This document shows positions 48,872 to 57,740 of a stretch of DNA of 64,000 nt, piece after piece. Source of the DNA: Planctomycetaceae bacterium (GTDB taxonomy: Bacteria > Planctomycetota > Planctomycetia > Planctomycetales > Planctomycetaceae); NCBI GenBank assembly GCA_021732975.1, contig JAKFWC010000021.1, forward strand, positions 1 to 64,000, in the 5' to 3' direction. The notes beneath the pieces are model-generated. The model worked only from the letters and a program-made list of their open reading frames with translations, did no database searches and was not told the DNA's origin. Positions within the stretch are counted from its first letter, which is position 1, and every line of letters starts with the position of its first letter. The position numbers and the translations under genes are program-made.

Positions 48872-50278
48872 ATGCCACACCATTCCCTGTTCACGCGCCG
48901 ACAATTGCTGCAGTTTTCGGGAACCGGGGCGCTGGGGTTGCATCTCGGGGGATTGTGGCGGGCAGCGGACGCGAAGCCCGCTGAAACGAAACCGTCCGCG
49001 AAGATCAAGGCGTGTATTCTCGTCTTCTACTACGGCGGACCGAGTCAACTCGAAACGTACGACCTGAAGCCGTTCGCGCCGGCGGAAGTCCGTGGGGAGT
49101 TTCAACCCATCGCGACCTCCGCACCGGGAGTTTACATCTCCGAACACCTGCCGCGGATGGCGAAGTGGATGCACAAGGCGGCGATCATCCGCAGCGTCAC
49201 CCATCAGGCGCGGTTACACGATTCCGCATCCATTCATGCTTTGACGGGGCGACCGCTGGCTGGGCCGGATCGGGAATTGTTCGAGCCGACGCCGCAATTT
49301 TATCCGAGTTACGGCAGCGTCATCGCGCACAGTCAACGAGATCCGCAACGCGATGTCCCGTTTGCCGCATTGCCGTTTCCCTTCCGCAATGTGCATGAAG
49401 TCCCCGCTCAAGGCGGCGGGTTTCTCGGTACCGCGTACGATCCGTTGTGGATTGATGTCAAACCGGATGAGAAACGGTACGCCGCCGAGTTGTTGCAACG
49501 AGCTCAGGCGTTGACCGACCAACGGCTCCGCGATCGACGACGACTGCTCGGTGGACTGGACCAAATCGCTTCGACGGAAATCCTCGCACGGCCATACTAC
49601 GAGCGGGCCTATCGTCTGTTGGAATCGGACGCCATTCGCAAAGCCGCGGAGATTGGCGAGGAACCGGTGGAAGTCCGCGAGCGGTACGGTTTCGATTCGA
49701 TTCCCGCAACGACCGGTTCGGGTGGGGGTGGTGGCAACGGAGCCGAGTTAGCCTACGCCCGGCAGATGCGTGGTCAGAATCTTTTACTGGCGCGGCGACT
49801 CGTCGAAGCCGGTGTCCCGTTCGTCAATGTGAACGATTGTCGGCAACAGGGACAGAACTGGGACGCGCACTTCGTCTGCATGGATCAGCACAAAAAATGG
49901 TTGCTCCCACAAGCGGATCGCGGCCTTTCGGCGCTCGTGGAAGATCTGGAAAACCGCGGACTGCTCGATTCCACGCTCATCATCGCGATGGGCGAATTCG
50001 GTCGGACGCCGCGGATCAACGGCGAGGCGGGCCGCGATCACTGGCCCGATTGTTACTCGGCCCTCCTCATCGGCGGCGGTGTCACCGGTGGTGCGATCTA
50101 TGGCGCGAGTGACCGCCTGGCCGCATATCCCGAAGTCGATCCGGTCACGCCGGGTGATATTGCCGCGACCATTTACTGGCTGTTCGGCATCGACCCCGCG
50201 TCGGAAATACATGATCAAACCGGTCGCCCGCATCGCCTGGCTTCCGGTGAACCATTGATGCGGCTCTTTGGTGCGTGA
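48872..50278 (+). CDS. DUF1501 domain-containing protein (sulfatase-like fold)
   Basis: 468 aa; TAT-like RRQLLQFSGTGALGLHLGGLWRA, FYYGGPSQLETYDLKP, MGEFGRTPRINGEAGRDHWPDCYSALLIGGGVTGGAIYGASD. Confidence 0.95.
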   Translation: MPHHSLFTRRQLLQFSGTGALGLHLGGLWRAADAKPAETKPSAKIKACILVFYYGGPSQLETYDLKPFAPAEVRGEFQPIATSAPGVYISEHLPRMAKWMHKAAIIRSVTHQARLHDSASIHALTGRPLAGPDRELFEPTPQFYPSYGSVIAHSQRDPQRDVPFAALPFPFRNVHEVPAQGGGFLGTAYDPLWIDVKPDEKRYAAELLQRAQALTDQRLRDRRRLLGGLDQIASTEILARPYYERAYRLLESDAIRKAAEIGEEPVEVRERYGFDSIPATTGSGGGGGNGAELAYARQMRGQNLLLARRLVEAGVPFVNVNDCRQQGQNWDAHFVCMDQHKKWLLPQADRGLSALVEDLENRGLLDSTLIIAMGEFGRTPRINGEAGRDHWPDCYSALLIGGGVTGGAIYGASDRLAAYPEVDPVTPGDIAATIYWLFGIDPASEIHDQTGRPHRLASGEPLMRLFGA

Positions 50279-50423
50279 GGTTTGCTCGATCAAATCGCTC
50301 CGCTCTAGCCGGTCTGTACAAAGCGCGATAGAGTGTGCTTTTAACGGGACAGGCGATCCATCTGCGATATGAACGCGGAAGCCGTTGCCGTGGCGGGCGG
50401 TCGTACCGAGGAAGGATGCAACC

Positions 50424-50927
50424 ATGGCAGGGCAAAACACAGATCGACGAGCGGGCTGGCTGTTGGCGGGACTGGTGGGCGGCGTGGTTTTGTCTTACCT
50501 GTGGCCCGCGGAAGAGGCGAAGGCCGTCGCCACCGACCGCGAGGAACGGTTCGCGATTGCGACGACCGACACGGGTCTCGGCGCACCGGAATCGGTGTTC
50601 GTGCTCGACTTTCTGACCGGCCGATTGGTCGGGGCGACGTTGAATCAGCAAACGGCCCAGTTCACCAATTTTTATGCGCGGAATATCGCTGCCGATTTTC
50701 AGGCCGATGCCGCCGCCAAGCCGAAGTTCGTAATGATTCCCGGTCGTGCGGATTTGAACAGTCGCGCCGGTGCGACGACATCTGCAGGGGTGCTTTACGT
50801 CGGCGAACTGACGACCGGTAAGGTGATTGCCTATCGATTCCCCTTCCGCCAGTCACGCACAGCGCTGCCCGTTCAACCGCTGGAAGCGTTCGCCTTCTTC
50901 CCGTTCCGCGAAGCGGTGCAGGAATAG
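50424..50927 (+). CDS. Hypothetical exported/membrane-anchored protein
   Basis: MAGQNTDRRAGWLLAGLVGGVVLSYLWP N-terminal TM; gaaggatg SD-like sequence; no family recognised. Confidence 0.75.
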   Translation: MAGQNTDRRAGWLLAGLVGGVVLSYLWPAEEAKAVATDREERFAIATTDTGLGAPESVFVLDFLTGRLVGATLNQQTAQFTNFYARNIAADFQADAAAKPKFVMIPGRADLNSRAGATTSAGVLYVGELTTGKVIAYRFPFRQSRTALPVQPLEAFAFFPFREAVQE

Positions 50928-50928
50928 G

Positions 50929-52131
50929 TTAGTTCGAGGATGGGACGCGCTGTGCGAGAACGCAGCGCGTTTTCCCCGCAATGCGCAGATAGAAGATCAC
51001 TCCAGGCGTCTTGCCTTCCAGCGGCAACTTCTTGCGCACTGATTCCGCGGCAATGGGAACATGCCGGCATTTAATTTCCACCGCGCCCCATTCGCGCCGA
51101 CGCACGGCGTGTCGGATCTCGCGGTCGTTGTTCGGCAGTTCTTCCAGCACGGAAAACGTCTGCACGAACGGTGACGCGAGGGGGTGGTCGCCCGTGAGAT
51201 ATTCTTCCGCCGGGTCGAGCCGTCGCAAGTTCAACCTCTCGGCGAGCAGATCGACCAATCCCGCGCGAACCACGGCCGGGTCGGGATCGAATACATACGC
51301 GCCGAGGCCGGATTGTTCCGCGACGGCATCGAGCGGGTGACCGGTAATCGTTTCGCCGCTCGGCAACACCGTTGCCCGGAATGGTGTGGTTCCCATCAAA
51401 CTGCCAAACCACAGCGTGGCTTCCTTGCATTCGCCATGCAGACTGATGAGTTCCGTCTCAACAGGACCGAACTTGCCGCCAAAGTTGCTCGCCGGGCCGA
51501 CTTTAATCGCTCCGCCATCGACGCGCGACATCAGCACGAGCAGGAAGTCGAGACTGGGAACATAGTCTTCCACCCGCGACATCCGTCCGGAAGAAAACGG
51601 GCGGCGATCCGGATCAATGTGCACCAGCCCGCGGACATCGCCCGGCAGCGTGTGCACATCGGCATAACGGACCTGCAACCTTTCCGCCACACCGTAGAGT
51701 TCCCCGTTCCACAATGTGCGTAAGCACATGGCGGGGGACGAATCGACCGCGGTAACATCGGTTTGCGCAGCGATCGCGACGGCGTCGCCACCCATTCCGC
51801 AGCATAAATCCCACGTCGTCGCGTTAAATCGCTTTGCTTTGTGCTGGGCGACTAACTCGGCTGTCGACTGTTCGATGCTGACACGATCAGCCCAGATTTC
51901 CGTGGCCTTGGAGAACTTGGCTGCCGCCCGTTGGCGAGCTTCAAATAACCGCAACCCCGCCCGCACGAGATCGTCGGGATAGCGTTCGCGCAGCCACTTC
52001 TGTTGCGGCATTCCGGTTAACGGTGAAGTCGCAACGTCGACCAGCAACTGTGGTGTCACGCGCAGTTGGGCCATCCACCGGCACTCTTCGTCCGTTGCCC
52101 ATTCCGGCAGCGGATACGCAATCTCAGTCAT
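50929..52131 (-). CDS. SAM-dependent methyltransferase with THUMP-like domain
   Basis: 400 aa; TWDLCCGMGGDAVAIAAQTDVTAVDSSPAM motif I, VHIDPDRRP, EIKCRHVPIAAESVRKKLPLEGKTPGVIFYLRIAGKTRCVLAQR C-terminal. Confidence 0.85.
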   Translation of the reverse strand: MTEIAYPLPEWATDEECRWMAQLRVTPQLLVDVATSPLTGMPQQKWLRERYPDDLVRAGLRLFEARQRAAAKFSKATEIWADRVSIEQSTAELVAQHKAKRFNATTWDLCCGMGGDAVAIAAQTDVTAVDSSPAMCLRTLWNGELYGVAERLQVRYADVHTLPGDVRGLVHIDPDRRPFSSGRMSRVEDYVPSLDFLLVLMSRVDGGAIKVGPASNFGGKFGPVETELISLHGECKEATLWFGSLMGTTPFRATVLPSGETITGHPLDAVAEQSGLGAYVFDPDPAVVRAGLVDLLAERLNLRRLDPAEEYLTGDHPLASPFVQTFSVLEELPNNDREIRHAVRRREWGAVEIKCRHVPIAAESVRKKLPLEGKTPGVIFYLRIAGKTRCVLAQRVPSSN

Positions 52132-52133
52132 TC

Positions 52134-52159
52134 ACCAGCCCGTAGCGCCAGCAAGGGCG
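52134..52159. repeat. Single-arm copy of the CCAGCCCGTAGCGCC repeat
   Basis: accagcccgtagcgccagcaagggcg, matches the left arm at 23329. Confidence 0.75.
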
Positions 52160-52285
52160 TCTCATCAAAAGAGGGGATTGGCATTCCATCAAATGGCATT
52201 GATTCTCGCGAACAGTTGTCTGTGAGCCGTGTCACAACGTAATATCTGGAGACGAATTTCGTCCTCAAACCGACTTGGAAGCGTC

Positions 52286-53422
52286 ATGCATTTTGAAACC
52301 CGTTGCGTCCACACGGGCGTCGACAAGGATGGCACGTACCTCAGCGCGACGACGCCGATTTACCCCACGTCCACCTTCCGCTGGGACGACCTGAAGACCA
52401 ATCGCGGCTTCGACTATACCCGCAGCGGCAATCCGACGCGCCGGGCTCTCGAAGAAAACCTCGCGGAACTCGAAGGCGGCATCGATTGCCGGGCGACCTG
52501 TACAGGCATGTCCGCCATTACCGCGACGATGCACATGTTCCAGCCGGGCGACCACATTATCGCCGGGCACGACATCTACGGCGGCACCTACCGCCTGTTC
52601 GACAGCCTCTTCCGCGGGATGGGGATCGAATTCTCCTTCGTGAAAATGGGCGACCCGGAAAACATCCGTAAGGCCGCCAAGCCGAACACGAAGTGCGTGT
52701 GGATCGAAACGCCGAGTAATCCGCTGCTGAACATCGTGGACATCGCTGCGGTGTGCAATGTTGCACAAGAGATTGGGGCGATTACCATCGCCGACAACAC
52801 GTTCCTGTCACCCTACCTGCAACGGCCGTTCGAGTTCGGTGTCGATGTGATCGTCCATTCGACGACGAAGTACCTCAACGGCCACTCGGATGTCGTCGGC
52901 GGCTGTGTCATCACTCGCAAGAAAGAACATGCCGAGCGGATCGGCTATGTCGTCAATGCGCTCGGTCTGGCGTGCTCGCCGTTCGATGCCTGGCTGGTCC
53001 TTCGAGGGGTGAAGACCCTTGGCCCGCGGATGGAAGCCCATCAGCGCGGAGCACAGGCGCTGGCGGAATTCCTCGCCGGTCACTCCGCGGTGCAGAAAGT
53101 CTACTATCCCGGGTTGAAGACGCATCCGCAGCACGCGCTCGCCAAGACGCAACAGCGTGGCTTCGGAGCGATGCTCAGCTTCGATCTGGAAGGCGGGCGG
53201 CCGAAAGTCGAAAGCGTGCTCGCCAAGCTGAAACTGTTCCAGTTGGCCGAATCGCTCGGCGGTGTCGAATCGCTGATCGAGTATCCGGACACGATGAGTC
53301 ACGCATCCATGACCGAACCGGCGCGGCGCGAAGCGGGCATCACCGATAAGACGCTTCGTGTGTCCGTAGGCATCGAACATGCTGAGGATCTGATCGCGGA
53401 CTTCGCCCAAGCGCTGAGTTAG
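52286..53422 (+). CDS. Trans-sulfuration family PLP-dependent enzyme (cystathionine gamma-synthase/lyase-like)
   Basis: Start MHFETRCVHTGVDKDGTYLSATTPIYPTSTF; YTRSGNPTRRALEENLAELEGG, VHSTTKYLNGHSDVVGG (PLP Lys), LRVSVGIEHAEDLIADF. Confidence 0.96.
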   Translation: MHFETRCVHTGVDKDGTYLSATTPIYPTSTFRWDDLKTNRGFDYTRSGNPTRRALEENLAELEGGIDCRATCTGMSAITATMHMFQPGDHIIAGHDIYGGTYRLFDSLFRGMGIEFSFVKMGDPENIRKAAKPNTKCVWIETPSNPLLNIVDIAAVCNVAQEIGAITIADNTFLSPYLQRPFEFGVDVIVHSTTKYLNGHSDVVGGCVITRKKEHAERIGYVVNALGLACSPFDAWLVLRGVKTLGPRMEAHQRGAQALAEFLAGHSAVQKVYYPGLKTHPQHALAKTQQRGFGAMLSFDLEGGRPKVESVLAKLKLFQLAESLGGVESLIEYPDTMSHASMTEPARREAGITDKTLRVSVGIEHAEDLIADFAQALS

Positions 53423-53602
53423 CGCAGGGTGGATACGATCGGCTTAAAACGCTCACCTACTCCGCTGGCGGTTTCGCGCCCAGCGCCGATCGCTTCCCCG
53501 TGACGATGATGACACTGCCAAGCGCGCTTCTCGCGGCGCAAAACCGCAAAGCGTCGTCGGTGACCATCCGCTACCGACGGACGATCACCGATGACAGACC
53601 GA

Positions 53603-56044
53603 TTACCGATTGAACAAAAACGCGGGGCTGTTGATCAGCGCCCACATCAAGTCCTGGCCCCCTTCGGACAGGTTTGCGGTCTTCGCCAGATACGCCGTTG
53701 CACTGGCCATTTCGCCTTCGGTTGGCGACCGGTTCAGCACCGACATGTAAATCTCTTCGACTGCTTCCTGAGGCGTCGCATTCTTCGCAACGAGCTTCGC
53801 GATGCGGCCGTGTGGATGGGCGATGGCATCCGAAATCGTTGGGCCGTTGATCATTGTTAACGTCTGCGCAAGGCTGACTTCCGACGAGCGTTCGCATTCG
53901 CAGGGGCTTTCCCGCGGAGCCCGGCCGAACATGTCGAGGAATGGCACGTTGACCGCACTGTCCGGCAGTTGCGACGCTCGGAAGCCCGCCGGGGCACCGG
54001 GGACGCTGTTGGGGGCGCCGGTCGCGACCATGATGGCATCGTACAACGCTTCCGCCTGCAATCGTCGCGGGGTCGCATGCGAGTAGTTCGTGTCGTCATC
54101 GCGGTTCCATTCATTCGGCACGAATGTCCGTTGATAGGTGTGCGACGAAACAATCGTCCGCAGCAGGTGTTTCAGATCGAACTTGCTGGCCACGAAATCG
54201 GCGGTAAGGGCATCGAGCAATTCCAGGTTCGACGCCGGGTTGCTGAGCCGGATGTCATCGACCGGGTCGATGATCCCTCGACCCATAACGTAACTCCAGT
54301 AGCGGTTCGTCAGGCTCTTGGCGAAGTAGGGGTTGTCTTTCGCTGTCAACCACTGCGCGAGTTGCAGCCGTGGGACATCCTGCTTTTGCACTTCAAAACC
54401 GGCGAACAGGAATGGGAACTTGGCGGGAGCCGGTTGGCCGGTGCCGCCGTGCATCACGGTTTGTGGCGTACGGAGATCGTAGATCACTTCCGTTTCATTG
54501 GGGCCGGGCTTGCGACCGACGCCGCCGAAGTAGGACGAGAGTTCAAAGTATTGCGTCTGCGTCCATTTCTCGAACGGATGGTCATGACACTGGGCACAGA
54601 CGAACCGCGTGCCGAGGAACACCTGCGTCATGTTTTCCATCGCCTCGCGCGGCTCGCGGGCAATGCGGTAGTAATTAGCAGGCGGATTTTCGAGTGAATC
54701 GCCGGACGCGGTCATCAGGTCGAAGACGATTTCGTTGTACGGCCGGTTGGCGGCGAGCGCTTCACGGATCCAGTTGCGGAAGGCCCACACACCGGGTTCC
54801 TTGATGAACTTGCGGTTGGACAATAGCAGGTCGCTCCACTTCAGCGTCCAGTGGTCGACATACGCCGGAGTGTCGAGCAGTTCGTTGATCTTGGCTTCGC
54901 GCTTCACCTTCGATTCCCGCGCGTCGGCGAGAAACGCCCGGGTTTCCTCCGCGGTCGCCGGGAGACCGATCAGGTCCAGCGACACGCGCCGCAGGAATTC
55001 GGCATCGGTGCACAGCGGTGCGGCGAGATTCTTCATCCGCTGCAACTTCTTGTTCACATGGGTGTCGATGAAGTTGAATTCGGGCGAATCCTGCCAGGCA
55101 AAGCCATCGCGATTGCCGAGCACCGTCACCATCGTGTTGGCATACGACCCTTCGTAACGGACGAGAATGGCGGCTTCACCACGACGAACGGCCTTCACTT
55201 GCCCCGAGGTGCTGACGAGCGCGACTTCAAAGTTGCTCGTCTCGAAGATCGCATCGCGGGAGACATCGCGGCTGCTGCCATCGGGGTAGTGGGCGATGAC
55301 CTGCACCTGCTGTTTCTCGCCGGTCTTGCCGAGCATCGGGTTCGCGGGGACCACTTCCAAGCGATTCGGCCGTGCGGTTTCGGAATACTGACATCCTTCC
55401 GCAATCCACTGAGCGATGATCTTGTACGCCCGTGATTCCTCATCGAACAGGAAGCCCCCTTCGTGCGGTACCCCTTGCGTCGGCTTCAACAGCATCAGGC
55501 TGTCGGACGGCATCGTCCGGTTGAACCGCCGACCGGACACGTCATCGACGAGAGCCCGGTAATCGTAGAGCGGATCGTACCCCCGCAGTGACAGCTTGAA
55601 CCCCTTGCGGCCGGCTTGGGCTCCGTGACACGTTCCCTGATTGCAGCCCGTCTTGCTGATGAACGGCAGGAAATCGCGGGAGAAATCGACTGCCTTCGGG
55701 GAAACATCTTTCACTTCCACCGGCACGCGGCACGATTGCCCCGCCACTTGCACCACGACTTCCGTCGCCCCGGCGCTGACCGGCACGACAAAGCCATCCT
55801 TGTCGATCGCGACTTGTGGTCCGGCGGCTTCCCGTTTCGCCTCTGCGGTCAGATCGTACGCCTTGCCGGCGGCATCAAAGCCGGTGACGAGCAACCCGCG
55901 TCCGTCCCGCAAATCGGAAAGGACCAATCGCTCCGGTGTGGTCGTCAGTTTGACAATTGCAGGCTGTTCATCCGCTGCGGCGATTGTCCCGCTGAGAGCA
56001 AACAGTGTGGCGAGAGTCACGTTCTGAAGGTTGCATATCATCAA
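53603..56044 (-). CDS. DUF1549/DUF1553 protein with N-terminal bacterial Ig-like (Big_2-type) regions
   Basis: 813 aa; signal peptide; CNQGTCHGAQAGRKGFKLSLRGYDPLYDYRAL, RRVSLDLIGLPATAEETRAFLAD, FVCAQCHDHPFEKWTQTQYFELSSYFG, LTNRYWSYVMGRGIIDPVDDIR. Confidence 0.95.
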   Translation of the reverse strand: MMICNLQNVTLATLFALSGTIAAADEQPAIVKLTTTPERLVLSDLRDGRGLLVTGFDAAGKAYDLTAEAKREAAGPQVAIDKDGFVVPVSAGATEVVVQVAGQSCRVPVEVKDVSPKAVDFSRDFLPFISKTGCNQGTCHGAQAGRKGFKLSLRGYDPLYDYRALVDDVSGRRFNRTMPSDSLMLLKPTQGVPHEGGFLFDEESRAYKIIAQWIAEGCQYSETARPNRLEVVPANPMLGKTGEKQQVQVIAHYPDGSSRDVSRDAIFETSNFEVALVSTSGQVKAVRRGEAAILVRYEGSYANTMVTVLGNRDGFAWQDSPEFNFIDTHVNKKLQRMKNLAAPLCTDAEFLRRVSLDLIGLPATAEETRAFLADARESKVKREAKINELLDTPAYVDHWTLKWSDLLLSNRKFIKEPGVWAFRNWIREALAANRPYNEIVFDLMTASGDSLENPPANYYRIAREPREAMENMTQVFLGTRFVCAQCHDHPFEKWTQTQYFELSSYFGGVGRKPGPNETEVIYDLRTPQTVMHGGTGQPAPAKFPFLFAGFEVQKQDVPRLQLAQWLTAKDNPYFAKSLTNRYWSYVMGRGIIDPVDDIRLSNPASNLELLDALTADFVASKFDLKHLLRTIVSSHTYQRTFVPNEWNRDDDTNYSHATPRRLQAEALYDAIMVATGAPNSVPGAPAGFRASQLPDSAVNVPFLDMFGRAPRESPCECERSSEVSLAQTLTMINGPTISDAIAHPHGRIAKLVAKNATPQEAVEEIYMSVLNRSPTEGEMASATAYLAKTANLSEGGQDLMWALINSPAFLFNR

Positions 56045-56088
56045 TTATGGTTTCCCTGAAAGGGTTCAATCTCGTCTTCCAATCAGCC

Positions 56089-56117
56089 ACCCAGGGATTG
56101 CAATCCCTGGGCTTCCA
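56089..56117. repeat. AGCCCAGGG-type short hairpin
   Basis: cacccagggattgcaatccctgggctt. Confidence 0.6.
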
Positions 56118-56120
56118 TGA

Positions 56121-57551
56121 TCATTTTCCTGCGACCGCCGGGGTGAGCGGCACCGGTAAAAACTCTTTCACGAGCTGCCCCGTCGCGACATCAAACAACC
56201 GTACGTTGCCGTCGAGACCACCCGTCGCGACTTGTTTGCCATCTGGACGGAACGCCACGGCGAAGACACCGGCTTTGTGCCCCGCGAGCTCGTGCAACAT
56301 CGCGCCGTCGTCGGTCTTGTAGATGCGCGCCGAACCTGTCGTTGCGTCGCTGGCTCCCACGACGAACTGCGAACCGTCGGCGTTGAACTGCACGCTGTAA
56401 ATGCGGCCATTCATCTTAGGATAGGCCCGAATCTTGTTGAAATCGTCGCCAATCTGCCGGGCTTGCGTGCGGAAAATCTTGTAGAGCTTTGGCTCGCCGT
56501 CCGCCCCGCCGATGAGAACTTGCTCCTCTTTGGGATGGCGTTGCACGGACATGATGCCCCCCTTCAACGCGCCGGGGGTGATGCTGGAAATGTTATCGAT
56601 AAACTGGGCGGTTTTGATTTCGGTGAGCTTCATCGACATATCGCGGCTGACGGAAATCAGGTGGTCGTTTTTCAGCGAAAATGTCGTGGCGAAGACGAGA
56701 TCGGAATGAGCATCCATCGACATGATCACTTTGCCGTCGGTGACGTTCAGCACGCGGGCTTTGTTGTCGAAACTGCCGAACGCGAGTTGCGAACTGTCGT
56801 CGCTGAAACTGGCACCGAAGAGCGTGTCGAACGAAATCGCGACCGATTGCTTCAACTTCTTGTCGGCGACATCCCACAATTGGACTTCCCCGAACAACGC
56901 CGGAGCGCCGCCGAGGACCGCGAGCGATTTGCCGTCGGGCGAGAATCGGACCGAGGTGATCTTGGACGAACGACCCACCAACCGGGCGACCAGACTGCCG
57001 CCATCCGCTTGATGTAACAACGTTTCGTGATAGCCGCTGACCGCAAGGAGTTGGCTGTCGGGAGAATACGACAGCGCGGTAATCACCGGCGGCGTGGAAT
57101 AGACCGGCGGGTGATCCGCACTCACGGTGTCCCGCGCGGCGGCAGGCGTGTCGTCCTTTGCCCCTTCCTGAATCCATCGACGCAGCAGGGCAACCTGCTC
57201 GGCTTTGAGTGGGTCGGCTCCGCGGGGCATCTCGGGTTTATCACCAGAGACGTATTGAATCAGCAGGCTGTTATCCGGCTGACCGGCGACGAATCCAGTG
57301 CCGTTTTCGCCACCCTTTTGGAAGGCCGCAAAGTCGGTAAGGATCAGATTGCCGCCCGCTTTCGCCGGTTGATGGCACCCCGAGCACTGCCGCTGAATGA
57401 GCGGACGCACCTGGCGGTAATAACTCACCGGCGCGGGGGCTTCCTCCGCCGAACGGATTGAGGACGTGAGTCCCATCAACACCGAAAACACGAGCGCAAG
57501 GTGCCGCATAGAATACGACTCAAAACGAGGTGCGAGATCACGGTGACACAA
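56121..57551 (-). CDS. Planctomycete cytochrome C-type domain + WD40-repeat protein (likely start ATG at 57509)
   Basis: 476 aa; RPLIQRQCSGCHQPAKAGGNLIL; repeated WD-type units (SVRFSPDGKSLAVLGG, SVQFNADGSQFVVGASD, AVAFRPDGKQVATGGLDGNVRLFD). Confidence 0.92.
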   Translation of the reverse strand: MCHRDLAPRFESYSMRHLALVFSVLMGLTSSIRSAEEAPAPVSYYRQVRPLIQRQCSGCHQPAKAGGNLILTDFAAFQKGGENGTGFVAGQPDNSLLIQYVSGDKPEMPRGADPLKAEQVALLRRWIQEGAKDDTPAAARDTVSADHPPVYSTPPVITALSYSPDSQLLAVSGYHETLLHQADGGSLVARLVGRSSKITSVRFSPDGKSLAVLGGAPALFGEVQLWDVADKKLKQSVAISFDTLFGASFSDDSSQLAFGSFDNKARVLNVTDGKVIMSMDAHSDLVFATTFSLKNDHLISVSRDMSMKLTEIKTAQFIDNISSITPGALKGGIMSVQRHPKEEQVLIGGADGEPKLYKIFRTQARQIGDDFNKIRAYPKMNGRIYSVQFNADGSQFVVGASDATTGSARIYKTDDGAMLHELAGHKAGVFAVAFRPDGKQVATGGLDGNVRLFDVATGQLVKEFLPVPLTPAVAGK

Positions 57552-57657
57552 ATGACGGCAACATATCGACGATTCTCGATAGATTACCGCGCCGAACGGT
57601 CAGCCGTAAAGTCCCCGGTTGTGAAAACGCCTTGGCTGCTGTGTATCACACCGGTCG

Positions 57658-57723
57658 TGTGCCACGGCCGTGCGAATTGTAGGAAGTGCGCCTATTTTGC
57701 ACGGCTCACAGAGCCGTGGCACA
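57658..57723. repeat. TGTGCCAC...GTGGCACA palindromic element
   Basis: TGTGCCACGGCCGTGC ... GCACGGCTCACAGAGCCGTGGCACA. Confidence 0.85.
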
Positions 57724-57740
57724 CAAGCGGCTAACGTTTA

